Part shown: positions 24,020 through 35,000 of the stretch, piece by piece
Numbering within the stretch: the first letter of the stretch is position 1
Layout: each line of letters begins with the position of its first letter
Origin: Mesaphorura yosii
Taxonomy: Eukaryota; Arthropoda; Collembola; Poduromorpha; Tullbergiidae
Length of the DNA stretch: 64,000 nt
Assembly: GCA_009869945.1 (NCBI GenBank)
Contig: WIXG01000295.1
Location: forward strand, 35,529 to 99,528
Reading direction: 5' to 3'
The notes under the pieces: generated by a model
Seen by the model: the letters and a program-made list of their open reading frames with translations, nothing else
Told to the model about the DNA's origin: nothing
Databases searched by the model: none
Program-made: the position numbers and the translations under genes

Positions 24020-27000
24020 ATGATCTCAGCAACCTCAAACACATCGTCCGTTTCCTCAGAAGACTGGTCCGCTTGCTCCAAATGGCTAACCAAGATTGGG
24101 CTTCTCCCACCGGATCACCGAGCCCATGAATCTGTTCGCGACCTAGCAATTGTTCTTCGCGATGGTGTGCAACTCTGTCGGCTCGTCAATTTGCTTCAAC
24201 CAGGGTGCTTGGATATGCGAGAAATTAGTCAACGGCCTCAAATGGCCCAGGTAAAAATAATATACTACAACTGACAATTAAGTACATGAGGTCTTTGATG
24301 TAATTAGTAAAATGAATGTTCCAGTTTCTCTGTTTGCGAAACATCCGGTCGTTTCTTCAAGTATGTCGTAACGTGTTTGAGCTGAAAGAAGCTGACCTGT
24401 TCCAACCTTCAGAATTATTTGAACTTTCGGACTTTGGTAAAGTTTTGGCTACGCTCAGCAAGCTCAGCTGCACTGAGAAAGGCGGTGGAGGGTTCGTGAG
24501 GTAATCGCTTTAATTTGCATGAGTTAATTATCTTTTGATAATCTAAAGAAAGTGGGGCAGTGTAACGAGGCTAACTGTATTTCTACTACGAATATTTGAA
24601 TTATCTGTCAAAGTAGGCAGGGACACTAAAATGCGTAGCAATAAGTCTAATCGATCTTTTACAAATTCTTATAGTGCGTCAAGTCCAACTGCAATTACAT
24701 TCCAACCCAGCCGAGAAAGTCAGCTGGAATCACTGCTCGATGAGGAAAGACCAAGCACTTACGCGTAAGCAATTTAATTATGGTTTTATTCGCTCTAACT
24801 TAACTCATTTATGCCGGTATTCCAAAGTGATGGAGTGAGCGATGAGCAAATGTTTCGCACCGAGAACGAGAGCATTTACGAAGAGCTCTGCTACATTAAT
24901 TTTCAAATTCCGAACCAGGTTTGCAATTTGCGAACACTTATCGATGTCGTAATTGTCATTGTCTTGTATGAATTCGCTTTTTGTGTCATTTGCTTTGCTT
25001 TGCTGTTGCCCAGAATTCGGCATTCGAATAAGTGTCGATGATTTATGATTTTGTAAATCATGGGCGCTTGAACAAAGAGTCCTTTTCCAATCTCCATATT
25101 CTACTAAGATTCATGTTTTGCAGTCTCCAACCCGAATATGATTACTATTATTCGACAATCGAGTCTTCATCTCGGGAAGAAGATATTTACCAAGATCTTT
25201 GCTACATTCACCATTCGCAAGTATTGCTTTCTTTGTTTTTGTTTTGCTCAATGTTCAGTGTTATGTTCGCACTCACATTTGGTAGCTCACAATTTTTTAC
25301 TTTCTATTAATTAGACTCCAGTGACCCCGAAGGAGGGCAGAGATCATGTGAAAGACGAACTACTTGAAACGGAGACTAATTACGTTGAGGCTCTAAATAT
25401 GCTCAAGAAGAAATTTGTCAGGCCTCTCAGCAGCATACTCAAAGAAGAAGAGCGAAAAGTTGTGTTTTTCGGAATTAAGGTGATCTGCTGAATAAACTAA
25501 TCGTATGGATGAATTGCAATTTTTGTTGAAACCCTTGCATTTTGTACAGGAATTAAGCGAGATTCATTCCGGCTTCCTTTCCGACTTGAATCGCTTCCTT
25601 CAAAATAGTTCTTATGCTTCCGGTCATTGTAAAACTATTGGCGACCTCTTCAGCCATTGGAAAGAGAAGTTCATAGTCTATGGGGATTATTGCGCCAACC
25701 TCACGAGGGCACAAGGTTTGATAGAGGAACTTGGTGCCAAAGAAGGAATCGGTGCGGAAATTGCCGTAAGCATGAAATAATGAAATAAACTTTGTCGCGA
25801 AATCAGGAAAGGATTAAAAGAGTCAACGTTAATATATTGTTAGAAATGTGAACGTGAAGCCAATGGTGGACGCTTCAAACTCCGTGATTTACTTTCAGTG
25901 CCAATGCAACGAATTCTCAAGTACCATTTGCTCCTGAAAAATTTGCTCGATAAAACTAAAGTTGTAAGTTTAATGCTATACAGATGCATATTTCAAAAAT
26001 TTCAATGGCCTCTGTCGCTGTCGCATAGGAGTTACATGGATTCGACGAATATAAGTCAATTGAAAGAGCTTGTCAGGTCATGGCCGATGTTGCTGAATTC
26101 ACAAACGAAGTCAAGAGAGACAGCGAAACGTTGGCTATCATTAGGCAAATTGAGGTGAAACTTGAGCATGCAACTGTGGTCGTATTGACCTCACACAATC
26201 CTGATTCACATTTCCAGGGATCAATCTACGATCTCCGAATGCCCGAAGGGTGGCAGCTTTCGGATTATGGCCGCTTGCAAAAGGACGGAGAGATCAAGAT
26301 TCGTGGACATGATGACAACCGCGTGAAGTCCCGCTATGTCTTTGTCTTTGACAAAGTGATGCTGATGTGCAAGAGCACAAGGGTAAGACGAGATATTCTC
26401 TGCTGCTTATCAGTCGTAATCGGTGCTAACTTTAACGTTGATCTTCATTGTTTTCTGGTGCTTTCGTTCGTGTTTAGATGATGGACAAATTGTTGAGGGT
26501 AATTTCATTTAAAAGAACTCTCATTGTCTGTGTTATGTTAGTTAGTATCGTGAATAGCTAACTGTGGTAGCTTTCTTTGTGAGTTTTGACTGGGATAAAT
26601 GGTACCTATCGCGATTTACCCGAGAATTCAATGACATTCGTCTATTGCCTATGCTGGCTTAATCGTTATTGTCTCTACACTTTAGGGAAGAAACAGAATG
26701 CTTTTAATTGAATGTTGCATCCCCCGTGCTGTGTATGGCATTTACGATTTACTTATATCTTGACAATGCGTTTTAGGGAGAAGCCTACTCATACAAGCAC
26801 TCATTATGTCTACAAGAATATCACGTCGAAGAGCTCCCGCCCGATTCGGCGAAAAAATTATATGGGTTCAATCTTGTCCATCATCTTCAGAAAAACGTGT
26901 ACACGCTTCTGGCTCCTAGCGAACAAGAGAAAAGGCGTTGGATTAACGCTGTTGAAGATGCTTTGTACGTCAGCGTAGTAAAACACGCAGTCGAAATTAT

Positions 27001-27735
27001 CATTGAAAGGCCTATTTAATTTTTAGATCCAACATTTCTCCACTGGAGGCGCGTCATACGAACCATCTTTTTAGTATGCACACTTCCGCTCAAGGCGCCT
27101 TCTGCGACGTTTGTCATCTATTCCTGAAAGGCCTATTCTACCAAGGCTATAAATGCATCAAATGCTCCATTACGGTTCATCAAGCTTGCATTTTAACCGC
27201 TCCGTCTTGTGGCACCACCCCTGCTCCCAGTCTTCCGCCCAGACCGGGCACTCTCCTGCCACAGAGTGCACAGAAACAAAATGATGTGGCAAAGGAGACT
27301 CCGATTGAAGCGAATTACATGAATCTGAGTCTACAGGCATATTCGTGGTACGCTGGAGAAATGGAGAGAGACGAGGCGACAGCTGTTTTGAGCCCACAGG
27401 AGAATGGAGCATTCCTTGTGCGACAGCGCCCAGGTTGTGGGACTGATAAGAGCTTCGCGCTCAGCCTAAAGTAAGTATTGGCATTCGATGAATAGGGCTC
27501 CTCAGCCCGAAATTACTTGCTAATTAACAGAGGTTTTGTGTGTGATTACAGATGGGCTGACGGCGTAAAACACATGAAAATACTTCAAAGCCAGGAAATG
27601 TTTTATCTTTCAGAATCCAGATACTTCAAATCCATTGTTGAACTCATTCATTGGTATAGTGTCAATTCTCTTGCAGAGAGTTTCAGCGGGCTCGACGCCT
27701 GTCTAGAAACTCCCTTCGAGCTACCTCCTCTGTGA
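24020..27735 (+). CDS. Vav: Vav guanine nucleotide exchange factor (CH-Ac-DH-PH-C1-SH2)
   Basis: Activates Rho/Rac GTPases downstream of tyrosine kinases at the membrane. Exons: 24020-24250, 24325-24500, 24675-24764, then one of 24828-24918 or 25124-25220, 25315-25479, 25550-25765, 25844-25963, 26029-26154, 26218-26382, optional 26478-26498, 26777-26964, 27027-27470 and 27552-27735. Domains: calponin homology ([14 protein letters not shown]), acidic Tyr motif (IYEELCYI or IYQDLCYI), DH ([15 protein letters not shown]), PH (AYSYKHSL to [12 protein letters not shown]), C1 zinc finger ([12 protein letters not shown] to CG), a Pro-rich linker ([11 protein letters not shown]), and SH2 ([21 protein letters not shown] with the phosphate-binding Arg). 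It ends right after SH2 with no SH3, and AATAAA follows within 20 bp. An in-frame ATG at 23963 would add 19 residues. Confidence 0.93.
24828..24918 (+). other. Vav: Vav alternative exon A (Tyr motif SIYEELCYI)
   Basis: 91 nt, entered with two bases of a codon pending and left in phase 0. It encodes an acidic segment with SIYEELCYI. Acceptor ends AAAG; donor is GTTTGC. Confidence 0.75.
25124..25220 (+). other. Vav: Vav alternative exon B (Tyr motif DIYQDLCYI)
   Basis: 97 nt with the same entry and exit phase as exon A. It encodes [20 protein letters not shown] and then DLCYI, related to exon A and to the Vav acidic-region tyrosine. Donor is GTATTG. Confidence 0.75.
26478..26498 (+). other. 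Vav: Candidate 21-nt Vav microexon in the PH domain
   Basis: Flanked by TTTAG and GTAATT, it would insert MMDKLLR between CKSTR and GEAYSYK without changing frame. Vav relatives need no insert here, so it would be a cassette or a decoy. Confidence 0.35.
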
Positions 27736-27748
27736 TAACTTGTCGCGG

Positions 27749-27754
27749 AATAAA
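27749..27754 (+). promoter_or_regulatory. Vav: AATAAA polyadenylation signal of Vav
   Basis: Located 14 bp after the stop codon, close enough to exclude further SH3-coding exons on this transcript. Confidence 0.6.
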
Positions 27755-29094
27755 TTCAGTCGTGCTTTTTTGTGCTATTCGACCCTTGCATCCCACACGC
27801 TGAATTTTTTTCCAGCTACCTTGCTGAAATGACGACATAATTCACTAGAGTGATCAACTAGCCCAGTTGTCCAAGTCAGATAGATTTGATCTTGACATTC
27901 TTCATGTCGTCATCATCGTCTTCACAGCACAGTCTTTCTCGATTTTCCGGCCCACTTGAGTCCTTCGTTTCATATTCGTCCTCAAAGTTGACTGAGCAAG
28001 TGACATCACATCTTTTATTATCGAATACGGTACAATCGATATTGATTAGCATGAACGAACTAAACTTGAGAAGAAGCGTGCCATAACGCTGCATGCAATT
28101 ACAATGCAAACAAAGAATAGATCTGAGAACGGACGGATTGTTTACGTTTTGATGAATGTTCAAGTCGTGTTGTACAAGAACCTGGCAAGCCAAAAGTAGA
28201 GAGCATGAAGATCATGAAGATGCAGATGATGACTCGTTGTTTGTCTCATTCAGTCTCATTTTACCCTTTCTCTCACACGTACGCTTTCTCATCGCCGTGC
28301 CCGGTTGGGTCGCCAGGAATTCTGCGTTTTCTTGTGTCGTGTCTTTCTTCGTGACTTTTATTTACAATTTTGTTCAGAAGGCAGCTTCCTCTTTCCAACC
28401 GTAAACACAACTCAAGCATCGAATCATTTGTTATAAATAAGCATTACATAATCCAGCGTCTCCGAATTGCAAGGCCCAAGTGTAGAAAGCAATTTCAGAC
28501 TCGACTGGTTGTATGAGTTACCAAGTCATAATAAAATAAGAAACCAGAAGTGAACTCCAAGTCGACACGGACGCGGTAACGTAAACATCCTGAAAGTGAA
28601 ACAGAAGCTATCTTGAATTTACATCTACAAAAGTGTGAACGGAACGCGTTCGCGGGAGCGCTGCCGCTGTTCGGAGTAATGATGATCTGACTCTTTGGGC
28701 AGTATTCCAAAAATACACCAAAAGCCAGAAGAAAAATCATTCTATAATTGTCTGGACGTTTAGCATTAAAGAATGAGCTCCGAGTCTGCGTCTGACTTAA
28801 CGTAACGGTTCAGACTCTGGCCGGTCTGGTCTGACGATGATGATCTGTGAAACGAGTCTCGTCTTTCTTATTTTTCACACTCTCGGCGAACGAATCGAGT
28901 CCAACGAGCTGACGGGTACCGATACCGACTGATTGTCGTCCTGCCTCTGACGAGCTTCTGCTTCATGTGTCAGTTAATTATACAATTAGGTCAGACTAAA
29001 AACTGGATTAGCATTAGCATTGTGTGTGCTGTTTCTTGTGATTGTGTTCAACGTCTAATGTGATCAGCAAACAGTGCCACGGCCACAAACAAGA
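27755..29094. other. Intergenic region between Vav and the CCDC141-like gene
   Basis: No gene is firmly supported. On the minus strand, 27876-27986 reads like a short acidic terminal exon (ENRERLCCEDDDDDMKN) after a plausible acceptor, but I found no partner exons. Confidence 0.4.
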
Positions 29095-32000
29095 ATGATG
29101 ACGGATACAATCTCCATATCAGATCGGATGTCATCCAACTCCGCTTCAATGACATCCCTGAATCAACTCGGCGGCGTTGGTGCTGGAAGTCTAGCGCATG
29201 TCAACTTAGCTCAGAGCGAATCGGGTCACACGAATCCCAGAACAACGACCATTTCAACGATTTCCGTCCAATGTCTCAACTGCCGGATTGTGGTTGCTCT
29301 TCTTCAGGTACGGCGTCTGTCATTGCTCTGCTTTGTGGGCCCTCCCCATTCTGGGGTTTGAACTCTGTAAACCTATTAACCTAAACCCATCCCTACGTTC
29401 ATTTATGGTTCTATAAATACAACCAAATTATTCATTCCTCTCTTTCTCGCGTATCGCGTTCGTGTTCTTGAAAAAATGCTGCTTTTTACGTCAGATTCAA
29501 CATCTGGTATCGAATAAACAGGGTAGCATTCAGGGAATGGATTGAGTTCATGTTTTCCATTGCAGAGTACCGAAGTCCAATGTATTCTTTGAAATGATAC
29601 AGAAAATCTTTCCTACTGCCCCTGAATCTGTTACATTTTTGACAAACACAAGCACCCACTTGACTTGTCAATTCATGGAGAAGCAAACCATGTTCATTGG
29701 GATTTGAGTTGAATCAGACGATGAATGAATGATGAGAATGTACCGTAACCCATCACATCGCAGCGACAGGACAAGTAAATTATGAACCGAACCGCGTGCA
29801 AATCTGATTGAATTGTTCGATTTATAAGAGAGACTTTGGCTCTCATAATTGATTCTAAATAATAATCGTCGTTTATTATCACGCCTGCCCAAATAAGGAG
29901 TTCAAACAAGAATTATGACAAAACTTTTAAACCTGATTTACGGGCTGCATCGTGGCGCAGTGCACTGCGTTGCACCGGCCGGCATCAACAATGCACTGCC
30001 TTTTATGTAAACTGCAATCTGTGGAAGATGAATAACGGATCATGTTTCTCGAGCTGCGCTGTGTTGCGTGCAAGTGCATTGACAAAGTCAGGACATTATT
30101 CATTCAAAAGTCGTGCCCAGCGTGCACAAGTGACACTGACTCATAATTTAATACAACAATGCGAGTTAGTCTGCCTCCGAGAATTGTCTAGTAATTTATA
30201 CGATTCTGTTTGATTTACTCAGAGTCGAGATATATTGACTCTTCGAGTCCTCGAGTCGGCTCCGTCGTTTCACACGATCGGAGAGAATGCAAAGGAAGCG
30301 GAGGAGATGCTGCAAGAACACATGAATGTACTGACTAAGTTGCAGGTATGAAACGCATAAAAGAGCGTCGGGCAGCAAATTAACGTCGAACTCGCCACTT
30401 CACAGAACATAGAAAGCCCCGTTGAGGAGCTGCTCCGAAGAATCGACGCGAGTCTTGTTACAAATCCAAACCCTGAGGTCTACGTTGCAATGGCTGAGTC
30501 TCTCGGCCAAGCATGGAAAGATTTGAATAATATGCTGGATCGAAGACGTGAATTACTTGACCTTGGAGCAAAATTCCACACGTACGCTACTGCGGAGGAA
30601 GGTTCCCTTGAGAAATTGCTAGGTTTAAGTTTATATGTTTTTCAGGAATCACAGTTCATGCCTTACGAAATTGGTTAACACAACAAATGTAGAAGCTGCT
30701 GGAAGAAGAGAAACACTGAAAATGTATGCGGATGTGAAGGAGCTCGGGAAGCGTATCGTAGAACACATGAGCGGTATTGAAGATAGTGCATTATGTAAGT
30801 CGATATTCGTCTTATCTCTGAAATAATCGACGAATGATAGAATAAACTGAATTAATCGGTCATATCGGTCATACATTTGAGCAGCAGTCGCCCAAGTCGA
30901 AGCGATGCTGGAGGAGCTTTGGTTGAGGTTGACACAATGGAAGCAGGAACTGCAAATCAAACAGAAAAGTGTAAACGAGGACAATCTCTTTGACAGTCTC
31001 GTCCAAGAACTCGATGACATTGTCAAATTGAGTGATAAAGATCCTGAAGCAGCCCGACGCAAGCTGTTGCTCCTCATTTCGCGACTGGAAGAGGTTGAGT
31101 TAGGAGACAAATCAAAAACTGAAGTCCTAATCAAGAAATGTTACGAGCAGCTGGACAAGCTGAATCAGATGCTTGAGGTTGAATTGAGTTTAAATCAATT
31201 CCTGTTGGATAACAAACAATTGCATGCAGATAACTTTAAAGCTGAACATGAGCAAAGATTGAGAGAATTAGAAGCGGCTGAGAGGCAAAAAGCAGAAACC
31301 CAGCCTCAGGAGAATGCAGCCTCGGGCGCCGACGCGGATCGGAAAGAATTGATTGACATTATCAAGACACGGTTGAAAATTCGGAACGAGTATGAATATT
31401 TGCAGGAGAATCTTCTGAGTTTCAGGAACGACGATGAAATCAATGAGAGACTGTCTGTGGTAAGTTGAATGCCAAAAACAAATTTTTAAATTCGAAAATA
31501 TACGTCACCAAACATAGGCAGATACGTCGATGTTCCGTTTTCAGGGTCAGCCTGCATCGGGAGGTCTCGAAATCGATGGTGCTTTGCTAACCTTAAAGGA
31601 GAAGCGAGAGCAATTGGAGAATGAGCTGTATTACCAATTTAAACCACAGATTGATGGAATTGAACAGTGTTTATACGACATCGGAGAGATCGGTACTTTG
31701 AAGGTGAGCCATGTCCGTTGCCCGTTCTCTAATCCGCAAACAGTGGTATTGAGATGCTATTTTTTCGCTTGCTCCTCCAGTCTCTGCTAGAGAAGACATA
31801 CCAAATCCAAGCTGATCTTTCGCATGCACCAAAGTTCAATGGCAAGGAAGAGCTAGAGCACGCTTGTGACACGCTCATACATCAGTTGGAAACTAAAATC
31901 AATGCGCTGTACTCCGTGCATCAATTCCTTTTTGAAAATCGTGAGCTGACCCATCCTGACTTCCAACGCCTTCATGAGGAGCAGTTGCTGAAGGTTGTCT

Positions 32001-35000
32001 ACGAACTTCACAATCATGACCTAGAGTCACGCTTTCACGTCCGGCTTGGACTTCGCCAAATGTATGACGAAATGTTGCATGTGCCGCTGGAGTACGACGA
32101 AGAACAAGTGAAGCACTTGTTAAGAGAGGTCAGACTTTCTCGTCCGTCATGTTTCTCATCCTCTTGAATATTAATGGTGCACAAATTGATTTTGCATCAG
32201 GATCCAACTCTGGATGTACGACAAGCACTACAAAATTATCGTCAAGCTAGGCGAATTGACGAACTTCTTGCGACTCTTGACTTCCCACTGCCAGAGAATT
32301 TGGCTACCGCAAGAAATGATCTGGAAGACTTCAAATCTTTCGAGACACTAATACAGGTTGGAGTATTCGTAGCTTCCATTTGTTTGCACCAATGAGTTTA
32401 CGCTACTTGGCATTTCACAGACTCTACTAAACCCACCCAATGAATTGGTAGAGAAGGCGAGGATCAAGAAGGAGAATATTTTGAAATGCATTGAGCTTTA
32501 CGAGATTCTTGAAAGGGTTGACCGGTACGAGTACATCACACGAATAGAACAATTGGAAATGGAATTATTTGGTGAGACGCTCAAGCCAGGGTCAAAACGC
32601 CCATATTTGATCACTTAAGAAGTACCTTTGCATTTAGGTTCGAGCACTTATGCGGAAGCTATTCAAGAAGAGCACCGACGAAGTCAAGAAATAGAAATCG
32701 CGCCGCCAATTCCACCGCCACCGTCGGAGGACGCATTGTACAGCAAGATAGTTGAACTTGAAGATGAACGCGACCGCACCAAGTCCCCGTCGCCTATTTC
32801 GATTGTGACCGCTCGACCGAAATCAGCTAGCATTGAAACACAAACAGAGCAATATTACGAGCCGTACCCACCTCAGTCACCCCCGCCGCTCTTGAATCCT
32901 TTCCAGGCAGAAGCATTTGTACAACAAACTGAGCATTTGATCACGGAGATCTTGGAGCGCCGTGAGCAGCAGTTGGCTCGTTCCAGGACACCTCTGCACG
33001 AGATGGAAACACAGACCTTTGAGCCGCAGCCGATTGAACTGTCGAATGAGGAAACTCAAACCACGATGTTGCTGCTACTGCCAGCTCCAACCATATCCGA
33101 TGAAGGTTGTCAAACAGATGACACGCCAGACTATGATTTCATCCCATATTCACCTCCAATCGTGTTTTCACCACCGCCGACCCCTGGAATCGAGATGGAG
33201 ACGCAAACAGGAGTACACCTCATGAAGGCGGTTGAGACACAGACTTTCACATATCAAGTCTTGGCTAACCGACAAACTCAAACACCTGTGGAGTTTATTA
33301 AAGCTTTGATACCGCCAGTACCTCCGCCCAAACCCAAGTACGTTTTTACCGCTGGAACCCAAACAAGCCCTCCGCCACCGGGGCAGGAACCAACCTTGGC
33401 AGTGAAGCGGTGTGAGGTCGACACGCAGACGGTTGAGTGCCCCAGATTCCTTTCGCACATGGAAACACAAACCTTAGAAGACGACCGAGCACCGGTAACG
33501 CTAGAGCAGTCTGTAGTGACTACAACGACTGAACAGGTTCATACTTACATTCACGAACGAATTGAGCAAGTGCAGGAAACCACACCCTTCCATGATCAGG
33601 GAAGCCAGGCAGGGTCATTCCAGCAGGAAATGGAAACACAAACAACCATCTCAATACCAATTATTGAATCGTCACCCTCGAGCTTCATCTTGCTCCAAAG
33701 CCCACAAATTGCCAAAATATTCAGCAATTCAGAAAGTCAAACTGAAGACACGGGACAGGTGCCTTCCGCAGTTCTCCACGAATCTTCATCTGAATTTAAG
33801 CCCAGTGAGCAAGAAGTCACACCGGAGCGAAATACGCAAAGCTCTACGGTATTCGCGGATTTGATGCCTCAGGTTGTCAACTTGCAATTTGATGTGACGA
33901 GCACGGCACAGGAAATGTGTTTTGCGTCTGAAGAAGTCTTTGAAAAGGTAACGGATTCAGTATGCCGTTTACGAATTTCAGATTTGAATGCTTTGATGTA
34001 CAAGTTGTGGTAGATCATTAGTGTTTGTGCCTCTAGGCTACTTACGAAGAACCGCTTGTGCCTGCTACGCCCATGTCAACTCCAGTGGAGAAGCCAGTTA
34101 AGCATTTCACTGCGCCGCCATATCAGCCAGTATCTGAAGATTTCGCACAAGTCCCTACAGGCGAGGCAGCCCCAAAGCAAGTAGAGCCATCTGTGACACT
34201 TGAGATACCCATCTCCATTGAGAAGACACCGCTGACGGCTCCTGCAGAGGAGAGAGTATGCGCTAGGATACAGCGTCCCACTGCCACAGAAGGTCAGCCG
34301 AGTGAAGCGGTCACATCAGTCTCTCAATACGAAACAAAGTCTAGCATCTTCGAACAATCTTACGTTCTTGAATCTACATCTGAAGGTTATGCACAGAATA
34401 CGGCGGATACAACGGTAAGCGGCAACCCGTAATAAGTACTAATATTTTCCGTAAATTACGAGCAAATATCGCTTATGATGACGGTTTTGTAAATACGGCT
34501 GTACATATCACAATGCTTCACTCTATTTAGATGGAAAAGGGTTCGGGAACTCCGCTTTCGAAAGTTTCTGACCGAGTGAAGGCGTGGGAAATCTATCAGC
34601 ACGAGCCAGACGCTACTGCGAAGGCTCCTCAAATGAGAGCAGCCAAAGATCAGCAACCAGAACTCAGACCATCGTCGATATCAGATTACAGGCTCTTGTT
34701 TCAGAGTCCGAGCCCACCAGAAGTTGAACCTCACCCAGTTCCAACTCCGGGCTCCATCAATGAATTCTGTAAGAAATTCGAAAGTAGTGAAAGCATGACA
34801 CAGATTAAATCAACAGCAGCCACACAGAAGCCAGCAATCCCAGAAAAACCGAAGCGAATTTCGACCGTGATGGAGAAACCAGGTACAAGGTCGGTGCCAG
34901 GAACATCAACCAGAATTGAACCAGGACTCGGTTCGTACAACAGATTATTTGAAAGTTACGAAAAGACCGAAACTCAAACTTCGACGCAAGCAACTGATCC

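Noticed and set aside
27876-28193. Minus-strand frame with an acidic Cys-containing end (ERLCCEDDDDDMKN)
   Set aside because: The last 35 codons look coding and follow a plausible acceptor, but no joining exon or start could be found upstream; left as unproven.
28495-28740. Minus-strand frame starting with a hydrophobic MIFLLAFGVFLEY
   Set aside because: No Cys pattern, partner exons or poly(A) signal; likely chance.
30623-30692. Short exon using the TTTTCAG at about 30644
   Set aside because: It gives a frame break in the CCDC141-like protein; the acceptor at 30691-30692 joins in frame.
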